Shown here one piece after another: positions 6,182-11,942 of a stretch of DNA of 11,942 nucleotides. A model generated the notes under the pieces. It was not told the DNA's origin. It did not search any database and saw only the letters and a program-made list of their open reading frames with translations. The stretch's first letter is position 1. Each line of letters starts with the position of its first letter. Made by a program: the position numbers and the translations under genes. The DNA comes from Desulfobacterales bacterium CG23_combo_of_CG06-09_8_20_14_all_52_9 (GTDB taxonomy: Bacteria > Desulfobacterota > Desulfobacteria > Desulfobacterales > UBA2156): the NCBI GenBank assembly GCA_002771315.1, contig PCSF01000282.1, positions 22,838 through 34,779 on the forward strand. The letters are read 5' to 3'.

Positions 6182-6955
6182 ATGGCTATAAGCACTTCCA
6201 CAGCGACTGCCAATTTAAACAAAATAACTCCCCGATTCGATGGGATCGTGGTCATCGTCGGTGCCTTCGGGAGCGGTAAAACTGAGGTGGCCGTTAATTT
6301 GGCGGCATTATCCCGGGAGGCCGGATCCGAGGTATGGATTGCCGACCTGGATCTAGTGAATCCGTATTTCAGAACCCGCGAGGCCAGAGTCCCGTTGACA
6401 AGAATGGGCATCGGTGTCGTGCTCCCACCGGAAATATACCTGCATGCCGATCTGCCCATATTGACTCCGCTGGTGGCGGGAGCGATACGGCGGACCGAGG
6501 GGCTTGTCATTCTGGATGTGGGTGGAAACGATGTGGGTGCCACTGTCCTTGCTTCTCTGGCTGATGCCTTTCATGCCTCTTCATTGGAAAAGCGGCCTTT
6601 TCATGTCCTTTTCGTGATGAACCCGTTTCGCCCTTTCACTGGAACCCTTTCGGGATGTATGAAGATGCGCAAGTCGATCGAAAGGGCGTCAAAACTGGCT
6701 ATCACAGGGATTATCGGAAACGCCAATCTCATGGAAGAGACCCGGGCCGAGGATATCGAAGAAGGGTATCGATTTGTTCGTGCCTTCTCAGAGAAAAGCC
6801 GTTTGCCTCTGGAGATGATCACCATCCCGTACCCTCTGTTGAAACAAACGGACATCACTCATTTTTCTTGTCCTGTCCTTTCCATCCAACGGCAGCTCGT
6901 TCCCCCCTGGAAAAAACCGGCTGGCTTTCATTTCGACCGAAAATCCGATTCATAA
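6182..6955 (+). CDS. P-loop ATPase (MinD/CbiA-like) leading the 2-oxoacid oxidoreductase operon
   Basis: The 257-residue protein is a cytoplasmic nucleotide-binding protein of the SIMIBI/CobQ-CbiA-MinD type. Walker A is GAFGSGKT at 27-34, lacking the extra signature Lys of true MinD/ParA. ADLDLVNPYFRTRE follows about 20 residues later, in the position of a switch/A' motif. VILDVGGNDVGA is Walker B. The role is unknown to me. Being first in an operon with an iron-sulfur 2-oxoacid oxidoreductase, it may help assemble, load or regulate that enzyme; this is inference from position only. I chose ATG 6182, which has AAAGG at 6166-6170. An in-frame ATG at 6071 lies inside the palindromic repeat and would add 37 residues of repeat-derived and low-conservation-looking sequence. 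The stop is followed by 69 bases before the ferredoxin gene. Confidence 0.75.
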   Translation: MAISTSTATANLNKITPRFDGIVVIVGAFGSGKTEVAVNLAALSREAGSEVWIADLDLVNPYFRTREARVPLTRMGIGVVLPPEIYLHADLPILTPLVAGAIRRTEGLVILDVGGNDVGATVLASLADAFHASSLEKRPFHVLFVMNPFRPFTGTLSGCMKMRKSIERASKLAITGIIGNANLMEETRAEDIEEGYRFVRAFSEKSRLPLEMITIPYPLLKQTDITHFSCPVLSIQRQLVPPWKKPAGFHFDRKSDS

Positions 6956-7024
6956 TCCTTAAATGATCAATGGCGGATGATCAGGATGGCTGCTCAATCT
7001 CATAAACAAAAGGAGCGATCGTCG

Positions 7025-7249
7025 ATGGCATATAAACATCGAATCGAAACCAACCGGTGCAAGGGGTGCGGTCTTTGTGTCGCGGTATGCCCCAAGAATG
7101 TACTGGAAATATCCAACCAGGTGAACGTCAAGGGGTATTTTCCGGCTTTTCAGGCCCGTCCCCAAGACTGCATCTTCTGCACGACATGCTGCATCATGTG
7201 TCCGGATGTGGCGATCACCATCACAAAGGAAACCGAAAAAGCGGCTTAA
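7025..7249 (+). CDS. 2x[4Fe-4S] ferredoxin subunit of 2-oxoacid:ferredoxin oxidoreductase (delta)
   Basis: The 74-residue protein has two classical CxxCxxCxxxCP motifs: Cys12, 15, 18 and 22, and Cys49, 52, 55 and 59, each followed by Pro. These bind two [4Fe-4S] clusters that carry electrons from the TPP site of the beta subunit to external ferredoxin. An extra Cys56 sits beside Cys55. It is equivalent to KorD/PorD-type subunits, and the delta-alpha-beta-gamma order that follows is typical. ATG 7025 is chosen because AGGAG at 7011-7015 is nine bases upstream. An in-frame ATG at 6977 has no ribosome binding site and would add 16 non-conserved residues. Confidence 0.9.
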   Translation: MAYKHRIETNRCKGCGLCVAVCPKNVLEISNQVNVKGYFPAFQARPQDCIFCTTCCIMCPDVAITITKETEKAA

Positions 7250-7276
7250 CCGCCGGAAACATAGGAAAGGTGAATC

Positions 7277-8350
7277 ATGAGTAAGGTATTGATGAAAGGG
7301 AATGAGGCCATCGGGGAAGCTGCGATTCGGGCGGGGTGCCTGAACTACTTCGCCTACCCGATCACCCCGCAGTCCGAGGTGGCGGAGTATCTATCCCGGC
7401 GCATGCCGGAAGTCGGGGGTGTCTTTCTTCAGGGGGAAAGCGAAGTCGCAGTCTCTTATATGATTTTTGGAGCCGCTGCCTGCGGGGAAAGGGTTTTTAC
7501 GACATCTTCAAGCCCCGGAATCAGCCTCATGAGCGAGGGGGTCAGCTACATCGTGGGGGCTCAGTGTCCGGCCGTCTTTGTGAACATCATGAGAGGAGGC
7601 CCCGGACTCGGAGGGATCCTCCCGTCCCAGGCCGATTATCTGCAGGCGACCAAGGGAATCGGACATGGAGACTGCCGTCTGCTGGTCATGGTCCCGGCTT
7701 CGGTTCAGGAGGCGGTGGAGATGGTCATGATGGCGTTTCCTTTAGCCGAGAAATACCGAAACCCGGTGATGATCCTGGGTGACGGTCTCATCGGTCAGAT
7801 GATGGAGCCGGTGACCTTCCCGGATCATCTCAAGACCCCGCCGTCGAACAAGAACGACTGGGCGACCAATGGGATGGACACCCGCAAAAGCAAGACGAGG
7901 AACCTGGTGAAGTCTCTCTACCTGGATCCGGAGGCCTTGAACGCCCATAATCTCAGGTTAAAGGCCAAATACGACCGGATGAGAGAAGAAGAGATTCGAT
8001 ATGAAACATACAACACCGACACGGATTACCAGATCTTGATTGTCAGTTACGGCACCATGAGCCGGGTTTGCCAAAGCGCCATCGATACTCTCAAGGCCAA
8101 GAAAATTGAGGTGGCTCTGGTGCGGCCCCAGAACGTTTTCCCGTTTCCCGAGCAGGCTGTCTTGGAAGCGGCGTCAAAATCGAGTTGCCGCCATGTGCTG
8201 AGCGTGGAGATGAGCATGGGGCAGATGATCGAAGATATCCAGCGGAGCGTTCAGGGGAAGCGTCCGGTGCACTGGTACGGGAAATGCGGAGGCGATGTGC
8301 CGACACCGGAGGAAGTCATGGAAGCGGTGGAAAAGCTGATCCCGGCCTGA
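7277..8350 (+). CDS. vorB: 2-oxoacid:ferredoxin oxidoreductase alpha subunit (VorB/KorA-like)
   Basis: The 357-residue protein is the alpha subunit of an enzyme converting a 2-oxoacid, CoA and oxidised ferredoxin to acyl-CoA, CO2 and reduced ferredoxin. The N-terminal pyrimidine-binding domain (about 1-190) has YPITPQSEVAEYL near residue 27, QGESEVAV near 52, and TTSSSPGISLMSEG near 75 followed by MRGGPGLGG. The C-terminal transketolase-type domain (about 240-355) begins near ILIVSYGTMSR. Families with this sequence are usually annotated as 2-oxoisovalerate (VorB) or 2-oxoglutarate (KorA) oxidoreductase; the substrate cannot be settled here. The ATG has AGGAAAGG at 7263-7270, six bases upstream, and is 27 bases after the ferredoxin gene. 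A small hairpin spans the stop codon. Confidence 0.93.
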   Translation: MSKVLMKGNEAIGEAAIRAGCLNYFAYPITPQSEVAEYLSRRMPEVGGVFLQGESEVAVSYMIFGAAACGERVFTTSSSPGISLMSEGVSYIVGAQCPAVFVNIMRGGPGLGGILPSQADYLQATKGIGHGDCRLLVMVPASVQEAVEMVMMAFPLAEKYRNPVMILGDGLIGQMMEPVTFPDHLKTPPSNKNDWATNGMDTRKSKTRNLVKSLYLDPEALNAHNLRLKAKYDRMREEEIRYETYNTDTDYQILIVSYGTMSRVCQSAIDTLKAKKIEVALVRPQNVFPFPEQAVLEAASKSSCRHVLSVEMSMGQMIEDIQRSVQGKRPVHWYGKCGGDVPTPEEVMEAVEKLIPA

Positions 8351-8356
8351 GCCGGG
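8341..8356 (+). other. Hairpin across the alpha-subunit stop codon
   Basis: CCCGGC (8341-8346) and GCCGGG (8351-8356) form a perfect 6-bp G+C stem whose four-base loop CTGA includes the stop codon TGA. It lies 46 bases before the beta-subunit start. No U-tract follows, so it is not a terminator. It might stabilise or tune the intercistronic mRNA, or be chance. Confidence 0.35.
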
Positions 8357-8402
8357 CACCCAACAGGCATTTTGCCATCCAATTTATAAAGGAGAACAAG
8401 CT

Positions 8403-9155
8403 GTGGCAAAAACTTTTTCAAGACCGAAATGCCTTTCCGAACAGGAAACCCATTACTGTCCGGGATGCACCCATGGGATCATCCATCGGCTGGTAGCGGA
8501 GGCCATCGATGATCTTCAAATCAGCGGAAGAACGGTGGGCATTGCCCCGGTGGGGTGTGCAGTCCTCTGTTATAATTACTTCACATTCGACTTCCAGGAG
8601 GCCGCCCACGGCCGGGCCCCGGCCATGGCCACAGGGATCAAGCGGGTTCGACCGGACCTGATCGTATTTACCTATCAGGGCGACGGGGACCTGGCCAGCA
8701 TCGGGATGGGAGAGATCGTCCATGCGGCCAACCGCGGGGAGAAATTCACCACGGTATTTGTCAATAATACGGTCTATGGAATGACGGGAGGGCAAATGGC
8801 ACCCACTACAATGCCCAACCAGAAGACCACCACCTCCCCTTTCGGGAGAAATGTGGAGGAGGTGGGGATGCCGATCCGGGTGGCCGAACTGCTCGCATCT
8901 CTCGCGACACCGGCCTATATATCCAGACAGGCCGCTATAAGCCCCAAATATATCGTCAGGGCGAAAAAAGCCATCCGCCAAGCCTTTCAGTACCAGGTGG
9001 AGAAAAGGTGTTTCAGTTTCGTGGAAGTCATCTCCACCTGCCCCACCAACTGGGGGATGACACCCGCCGATGCGTTAAAATGGGCCGAGAAGACGATGAT
9101 TCCCTATTACCCGCTGGGAGATCTGAAAACGCCTGAATCGGTAAAGGAGGAGTAA
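8403..9155 (+). CDS. 2-oxoacid:ferredoxin oxidoreductase beta subunit, TPP-binding
   Basis: The 250-residue subunit binds thiamine diphosphate. YCPGCTHG at 18-25 is the conserved N-terminal Cys-Pro-Gly-Cys element, and APVGCAVLCYNYF is at 48-60. GDGDLASIGMGE at 93-104 and VNNTVYGMTGGQ at 120-131 form the GDG...NN TPP/Mg2+ motif. It is equivalent to KorB or VorA of related enzymes and pairs with the alpha subunit to make the active site. The start is GTG with AAAGGAG at 8388-8394, eight bases upstream; no ATG precedes the conserved region. Its TAA stop shares one base with the next ATG (TAATG), so the gamma subunit is translationally coupled. Confidence 0.93.
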   Translation: MAKTFSRPKCLSEQETHYCPGCTHGIIHRLVAEAIDDLQISGRTVGIAPVGCAVLCYNYFTFDFQEAAHGRAPAMATGIKRVRPDLIVFTYQGDGDLASIGMGEIVHAANRGEKFTTVFVNNTVYGMTGGQMAPTTMPNQKTTTSPFGRNVEEVGMPIRVAELLASLATPAYISRQAAISPKYIVRAKKAIRQAFQYQVEKRCFSFVEVISTCPTNWGMTPADALKWAEKTMIPYYPLGDLKTPESVKEE

Positions 9156-9691
9156 TGCAATCTGAAGTCATGTTTGCCGGTTTCGGAGGACAAGGAGTCC
9201 TGCTCTCCGGGAAAATCCTCGCCGAGGCGGCCATGGAAAAACAATTGGAGGTGGCTTGGGTCCCATCCTACGGCCCTGAAATGCGGGGAGGCACGGCCTA
9301 CTGCACGGTGGTGATCAGTGATCGACCCATCCGCTCCCCCATCATCCGAAATCCCATGCACATGGTGGTCATGAATCGGCCTTCCTTGGAAAAATTCGCC
9401 AAGATGGTTAAACCGGGAGGAGTGATCCTCGTCAACAGTTCTCTGATCCCCATTACTTCCGGGCGAAATGATGTAGATGAACTTCGGGTCCCGGTCATGG
9501 ATATCGCCACCAATGTGGGCGACGTCAGGTCGGCCAATATCGTTGCTTTGGGTGCTTTTGTCGCCCGGAGCAAGATCATCGATTTTGAACTTATCCGGCA
9601 GATGGTACGAAAAGAGTTCGGGAAGAAAGAGAAATCCCTTAAGATAAACCTGGCCGCCCTTGAGGAGGGCCGTAAGGCGGCAAGCGTTTGA
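9155..9691 (+). CDS. 2-oxoacid:ferredoxin oxidoreductase gamma subunit
   Basis: The 178-residue protein is the gamma (POR-type) subunit, which helps form the CoA-binding part of the complex. GFGGQGVLLSGK at 9-20 and WVPSYGPEMRGGTA at 35-48 are the signature segments. It is equivalent to KorC/VorC. The ATG overlaps the beta stop by one base and has a near-perfect AAAGGAGG at 9143-9150, four bases upstream. The gene ends in TGA at 9689-9691, and the reading frame then continues open, without another stop, straight into hisC. Confidence 0.92.
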   Translation: MQSEVMFAGFGGQGVLLSGKILAEAAMEKQLEVAWVPSYGPEMRGGTAYCTVVISDRPIRSPIIRNPMHMVVMNRPSLEKFAKMVKPGGVILVNSSLIPITSGRNDVDELRVPVMDIATNVGDVRSANIVALGAFVARSKIIDFELIRQMVRKEFGKKEKSLKINLAALEEGRKAASV

Positions 9692-9763
9692 AAGAGGTAC
9701 CCGCGTATCGAACCCGTAGAGAAGATAACCCCCGATAAAGCCGGAGCGGCGCCGGAATGGAAG

Positions 9764-10843
9764 GCGAGGGTTCCGGCATATATCGCATCCATTCCGCCGT
9801 ATGTCCCGGGCAAACCCATCGAGGAAGTCGAAAGGGAATTCGGCATCGCCGATGCGGTCAAGCTTGCTTCCAATGAAAATCCGCTAGGACCTTCCCCAAC
9901 GGCGGTGGAGGCGATTCGAAAGGCCGCAGGCATCATCCACCGTTACCCCGACGGGAGCGGAAAAGCCCTCATCGAGGCCCTGTCGCTTACGCTGAGAATA
10001 TCCAAAGATCGGATCGTTTTAGGCAACGGCTCGGACGAGATCATCGGTTTCTTGGTCCGGGCTTTGCTTCGACAAAACGATGCGGCTGTCATGCCCAAGC
10101 CTTCCTTCCTCGTATATGAGATTACGGTAAGAAGCGTGGGTGCCACACCCGTTAAGGTCCCGCTGAAGGATTTTGCCATCGACCTGGAGGCCATGGCCGA
10201 CCACATGCGCCCTGAAACCAAGATGATTTTTTTGACTAATCCTCATAACCCCACCGGGTCTCTTATCACCCAGAAAGACTTCGAGCGATTCATGTCCCGG
10301 ATCCCCGCAGGTGTTGTGGTGATATTGGATGAGGCCTACATCGAATTCGTGCGGGAACCGACCTGTCTGAACAGCCTGGCCTACGTCGAGACTCAAAATC
10401 CGGTGGTGACTTTGCGGACCTTTTCCAAGGCTTACGGTCTTGCAGGGCTGAGAATCGGTTATGGCGTGATGCCTGCCGAACTCGCGGAGATCGTGAACCG
10501 GATCCGGGCGCCCTTCAATACGAACTCCCTGGCTCAAATCGGTGCCATAGCGGCTCTAAAGGACCCATCTTTTGTTAAAAAAACCGTCTCGTTGGTCCAT
10601 GAAGAACTCGATTTTTTGTATACAGCGATCAGGCGTCTCGGACTGACGGTTTTTCCGAGTCAAGCCAATTACTTCATGATCGACGTCAAGCAGAGCGCAG
10701 ACGCCGTTTTTCAGCGCCTCCTCAGAGAGGGGATCATTGTGCGATCCATGACCGCCTACGGATTTCCTGAATACATGAGGATCAGCATCGGCTTGCATAC
10801 CGAAAACATCCGGTTGGTCGAAGCGCTGAAGAGGTGCTTGTGA
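9764..10843 (+). CDS. hisC: Histidinol-phosphate aminotransferase HisC, start codon unclear
   Basis: A PLP enzyme converting imidazole-acetol phosphate plus glutamate to histidinol phosphate and 2-oxoglutarate, in histidine synthesis. The frame encodes VPAYIASIPPYVPGKPIEE (9770-9826), SNENPLGPSP (9869-9898), TNPHNPTGS, VVILDEAYIEF, and TFSKAYGLAGLRIGYG with the PLP-binding Lys at 10427-10429. This is an essentially complete HisC. No ATG, GTG or TTG lies in frame between the gamma-subunit stop (9691) and a GTG at 9905, which falls after the conserved N-terminus and would remove about 45 residues including SNENP. I therefore give the homology-supported frame, not a proven start. An ATG at 9757, with GGAG ten bases upstream, is one base out of frame. 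A single-base indel at 9760-9765 would give Met-Glu-Ala-Arg-Val-Pro. A rare ATT, ATC or ATA start is the alternative. Confidence 0.85.
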   Translation, partial: ARVPAYIASIPPYVPGKPIEEVEREFGIADAVKLASNENPLGPSPTAVEAIRKAAGIIHRYPDGSGKALIEALSLTLRISKDRIVLGNGSDEIIGFLVRALLRQNDAAVMPKPSFLVYEITVRSVGATPVKVPLKDFAIDLEAMADHMRPETKMIFLTNPHNPTGSLITQKDFERFMSRIPAGVVVILDEAYIEFVREPTCLNSLAYVETQNPVVTLRTFSKAYGLAGLRIGYGVMPAELAEIVNRIRAPFNTNSLAQIGAIAALKDPSFVKKTVSLVHEELDFLYTAIRRLGLTVFPSQANYFMIDVKQSADAVFQRLLREGIIVRSMTAYGFPEYMRISIGLHTENIRLVEALKRCL

Positions 10844-11568
10844 GCATTCGGAAAGGAGGATTTCCTCCAGGTCCTCCGGAAAAAGGCTTCTGCCCTTCAA
10901 AGCCGCTTCTCATCACCATCGACGGTCCGGCTGGAGCCGGTAAGACCACTATCGGCAAGCGTCTGGCAGCCTGTCTGAAATACCGATATGTCGACACGGG
11001 TGCGCTCTACCGTGCGGTGGCGCATGAAGCCCTCAGGGCAGGGATTGCACCCGATGATGATCCGAAGCTGCGTGAACTGTGTGACGGATTGAACCTGAAA
11101 TTCGAAGAAGACCCCATGGGTATACGGTTGCTGGCTAACGGCAGAGACATCACCGATGCCATCCGGACACCGGAGATCGCCATGGCAGCCTCCAAGGCCT
11201 CGGCGCAACCCTCGGTCAGAGAGCATTTGCTGAACGTTCAGCGAAAATTAGGGAAAGATCGGTGCGTCGTGTTCGAAGGGAGGGACATGGGTACCGTTGT
11301 CTTTCCGGATGCCGATGTGAAGTTTTTTCTCGACGCCGAGCTGCGCGTGCGGGCTCAGAGACGATTTCACGAGATGAAACATCCCCCCCAGATGACTCTG
11401 GACGAAATGGAGAAGGAGATCGTTTGCCGGGATCAGGCTGACAGCACCCGAATGTTGGCACCCCTAAAAGCCGCCCCCGATGCGGTGCGCATCGATTCCA
11501 GCCGGCTTTCCGAAGATGAAGTGATCCGACGGATGCTCGACTATATCCACCGCAATGCCAGGACATGA
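10840..11568 (+). CDS. cmk: Cytidylate kinase Cmk
   Basis: Cmk phosphorylates CMP and dCMP with ATP in the cytoplasm, feeding CTP and dCTP synthesis. Over 242 residues it shows Walker A GPAGAGKTT at 29-37, VDTGALYRAVA at 51-61, EGRDMGTVVFPDADVKFFLDA at 146-166, and the LID-region RDQADSTR at 197-204 with substrate-binding Arg and Asp. E. coli Cmk has 227 residues and most homologues begin near the PLLITIDG segment, so about 20 extra N-terminal residues are present. I chose GTG 10840, which overlaps the hisC stop as GTGA and has AAGAGG five bases upstream; GTG 10834 is possible. No ATG, GTG or TTG is in frame between 10840 and the Walker A region. Cotranscription with hisC is likely. Confidence 0.92.
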   Translation: MSIRKGGFPPGPPEKGFCPSKPLLITIDGPAGAGKTTIGKRLAACLKYRYVDTGALYRAVAHEALRAGIAPDDDPKLRELCDGLNLKFEEDPMGIRLLANGRDITDAIRTPEIAMAASKASAQPSVREHLLNVQRKLGKDRCVVFEGRDMGTVVFPDADVKFFLDAELRVRAQRRFHEMKHPPQMTLDEMEKEIVCRDQADSTRMLAPLKAAPDAVRIDSSRLSEDEVIRRMLDYIHRNART

Positions 11569-11758
11569 CAACGGATTTAGCCTTTGCCTTGAAAGCGTTT
11601 CTAAAAGGGAAGGCTTTATGCTCTAAAAAAATGCATTCCGGCGCCATCAATAAAATAATCATTGTTTTTTAGAATTGAGCATGATAGTAAAAATTGGTTA
11701 AAGAGGCAATGGCACCATCGATTAACCCAATAAACCAGGCAAGGGAGAAACGCGTTTC
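11569..11758. other. Intergenic region between cmk and probable rpsA
   Basis: This 190-base A+T-rich gap holds a weak imperfect stem (AGCCTT at 11579-11584 with AAGGCT at 11610-11615) after cmk, without a U-tract. A TTGTTT...TAGTAA pair near 11663-11691 is too weak to call a promoter. AAGGGAG at 11741-11747 is the ribosome binding site of the next gene. Ribosomal protein S1 mRNAs often have long structured leaders for autoregulation, so the spacing suits that role, but I see no defined element. Confidence 0.4.
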
Positions 11759-11942
11759 ATGGAAAACTTGGAAAAAAACCAAACGACCCAACCCACCGAC
11801 TCAAGCAGCGGTCCCGACACGGTTCCGGCCCATGCTTCCCAGACAACAGACATCCTAACAAAGACGCAGGATAGTGTCTCCCCACCCGGAGATGGAGTTG
11901 CGCCCGCGAAAGGCCAGGATCCGGTTGGAAAAAAAGAGGGTG
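11759..11942 (+). CDS. rpsA: N-terminal end of probable 30S ribosomal protein S1
   Basis: An ATG with AAGGGAG 11 bases upstream opens a frame that stays open to the window edge (61 codons plus one base). The visible part begins MENLEKNQTTQPTDSSSG and continues as a polar, Thr/Ser/Pro/Ala-rich low-complexity stretch without a domain. The call rests on context: cmk followed by rpsA is one of the commonest gene orders in Proteobacteria and Desulfobacterota, and some S1 proteins there have a disordered N-terminal extension. No S1 (OB-fold) motif falls within the window, so the identity is inferred. Confidence 0.45.
   Translation, partial: MENLEKNQTTQPTDSSSGPDTVPAHASQTTDILTKTQDSVSPPGDGVAPAKGQDPVGKKEG

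Noticed and set aside
5899..6543. 214-codon minus-strand open frame across the repeat and the ATPase
   Set aside because: It runs through the repeat (reading the common VIPAKAGIQ translation of such elements) and the antisense of Walker A; it is spurious.
6963..6984. TGATCA occurring twice before the ferredoxin gene
   Set aside because: Two six-base palindromes 8 bases apart are easily chance, and no other operator or promoter feature surrounds them.
8341..8356. Hairpin at the end of the alpha-subunit gene as a terminator
   Set aside because: The stem is short, no U-tract follows, and the next genes of the same complex lie immediately downstream.
8418..8981. 187-codon open frame on the minus strand
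   Set aside because: It is a complementary shadow of the well-supported beta subunit; its translation shows no recognisable domain and it has no independent signals.
9298..9936. 212-codon open frame on the minus strand
   Set aside because: It covers the gamma subunit and the start of hisC, both with strong family motifs. Its product is Ser/Thr/Arg-rich and matches nothing I know.
9905..10843. GTG 9905 as the true hisC start
   Set aside because: It would discard the conserved YVPGKP and SNENPLGPSP segments that are plainly encoded in the same frame upstream.

Overview
The window looks like a chromosomal, housekeeping stretch of an anaerobic Desulfobacterota-type bacterium (old Deltaproteobacteria; sulfate reducer or syntroph). 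That placement is an inference. It rests on a ferredoxin-linked 2-oxoacid oxidoreductase operon running into hisC, cmk and a probable rpsA, on a PlsB-type glycerol-3-phosphate acyltransferase, and on a short palindromic repeat of a style common in such genomes. I see no phage, plasmid, CRISPR, rRNA or tRNA feature and no recognisable defence system.

Layout. Bases 1-486 (-) hold the start of a sugar-phosphate nucleotidyltransferase that runs off the left edge, directly downstream of plsB (497-3304, -). A 257-base gap with an inverted repeat and a sigma70-like promoter leads to a small (+) gene for a two-helix membrane protein with a coiled-coil tail (3562-3852). A strong hairpin (3878-3903) separates it from a converging (-) pair: a DUF1343/NamZ-like protein (4621-5799) whose stop overlaps the start of an RNase H-family protein (3911-4624). 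The 382-base divergent region 5800-6181 has a near-consensus promoter and, immediately after its -10 box, a 137-base MITE-like repeat.

The (+) operon. From that promoter follow a P-loop ATPase (6182-6955), a 2x[4Fe-4S] ferredoxin subunit (7025-7249), and the alpha (7277-8350), beta (8403-9155) and gamma (9155-9691) subunits of a 2-oxoacid:ferredoxin oxidoreductase. Then come hisC (to 10843), cmk (10840-11568) and, after 190 bases, the first codons of a probable rpsA (11759 onward). The oxidoreductase would convert a 2-oxoacid, CoA and oxidised ferredoxin to acyl-CoA, CO2 and reduced ferredoxin, or run in reverse. hisC and cmk are probably cotranscribed passengers with unrelated roles in histidine and CTP/dCTP supply.

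The points most worth checking: (a) the repeat lies where the operon's 5' leader should be, so the mRNA would begin with three stable hairpins; (b) hisC has no ATG, GTG or TTG before its conserved N-terminus, and a one-base indel near an ATG at 9757 would explain this; (c) an uncharacterised ATPase leads the oxidoreductase operon; (d) the RNase H-like protein has Asn at the fourth acidic catalytic position and an unfamiliar N-terminal module; (e) the NamZ-like protein has QHG where I expect EHG and has no signal peptide. None of these amounts to a demonstrated new system.
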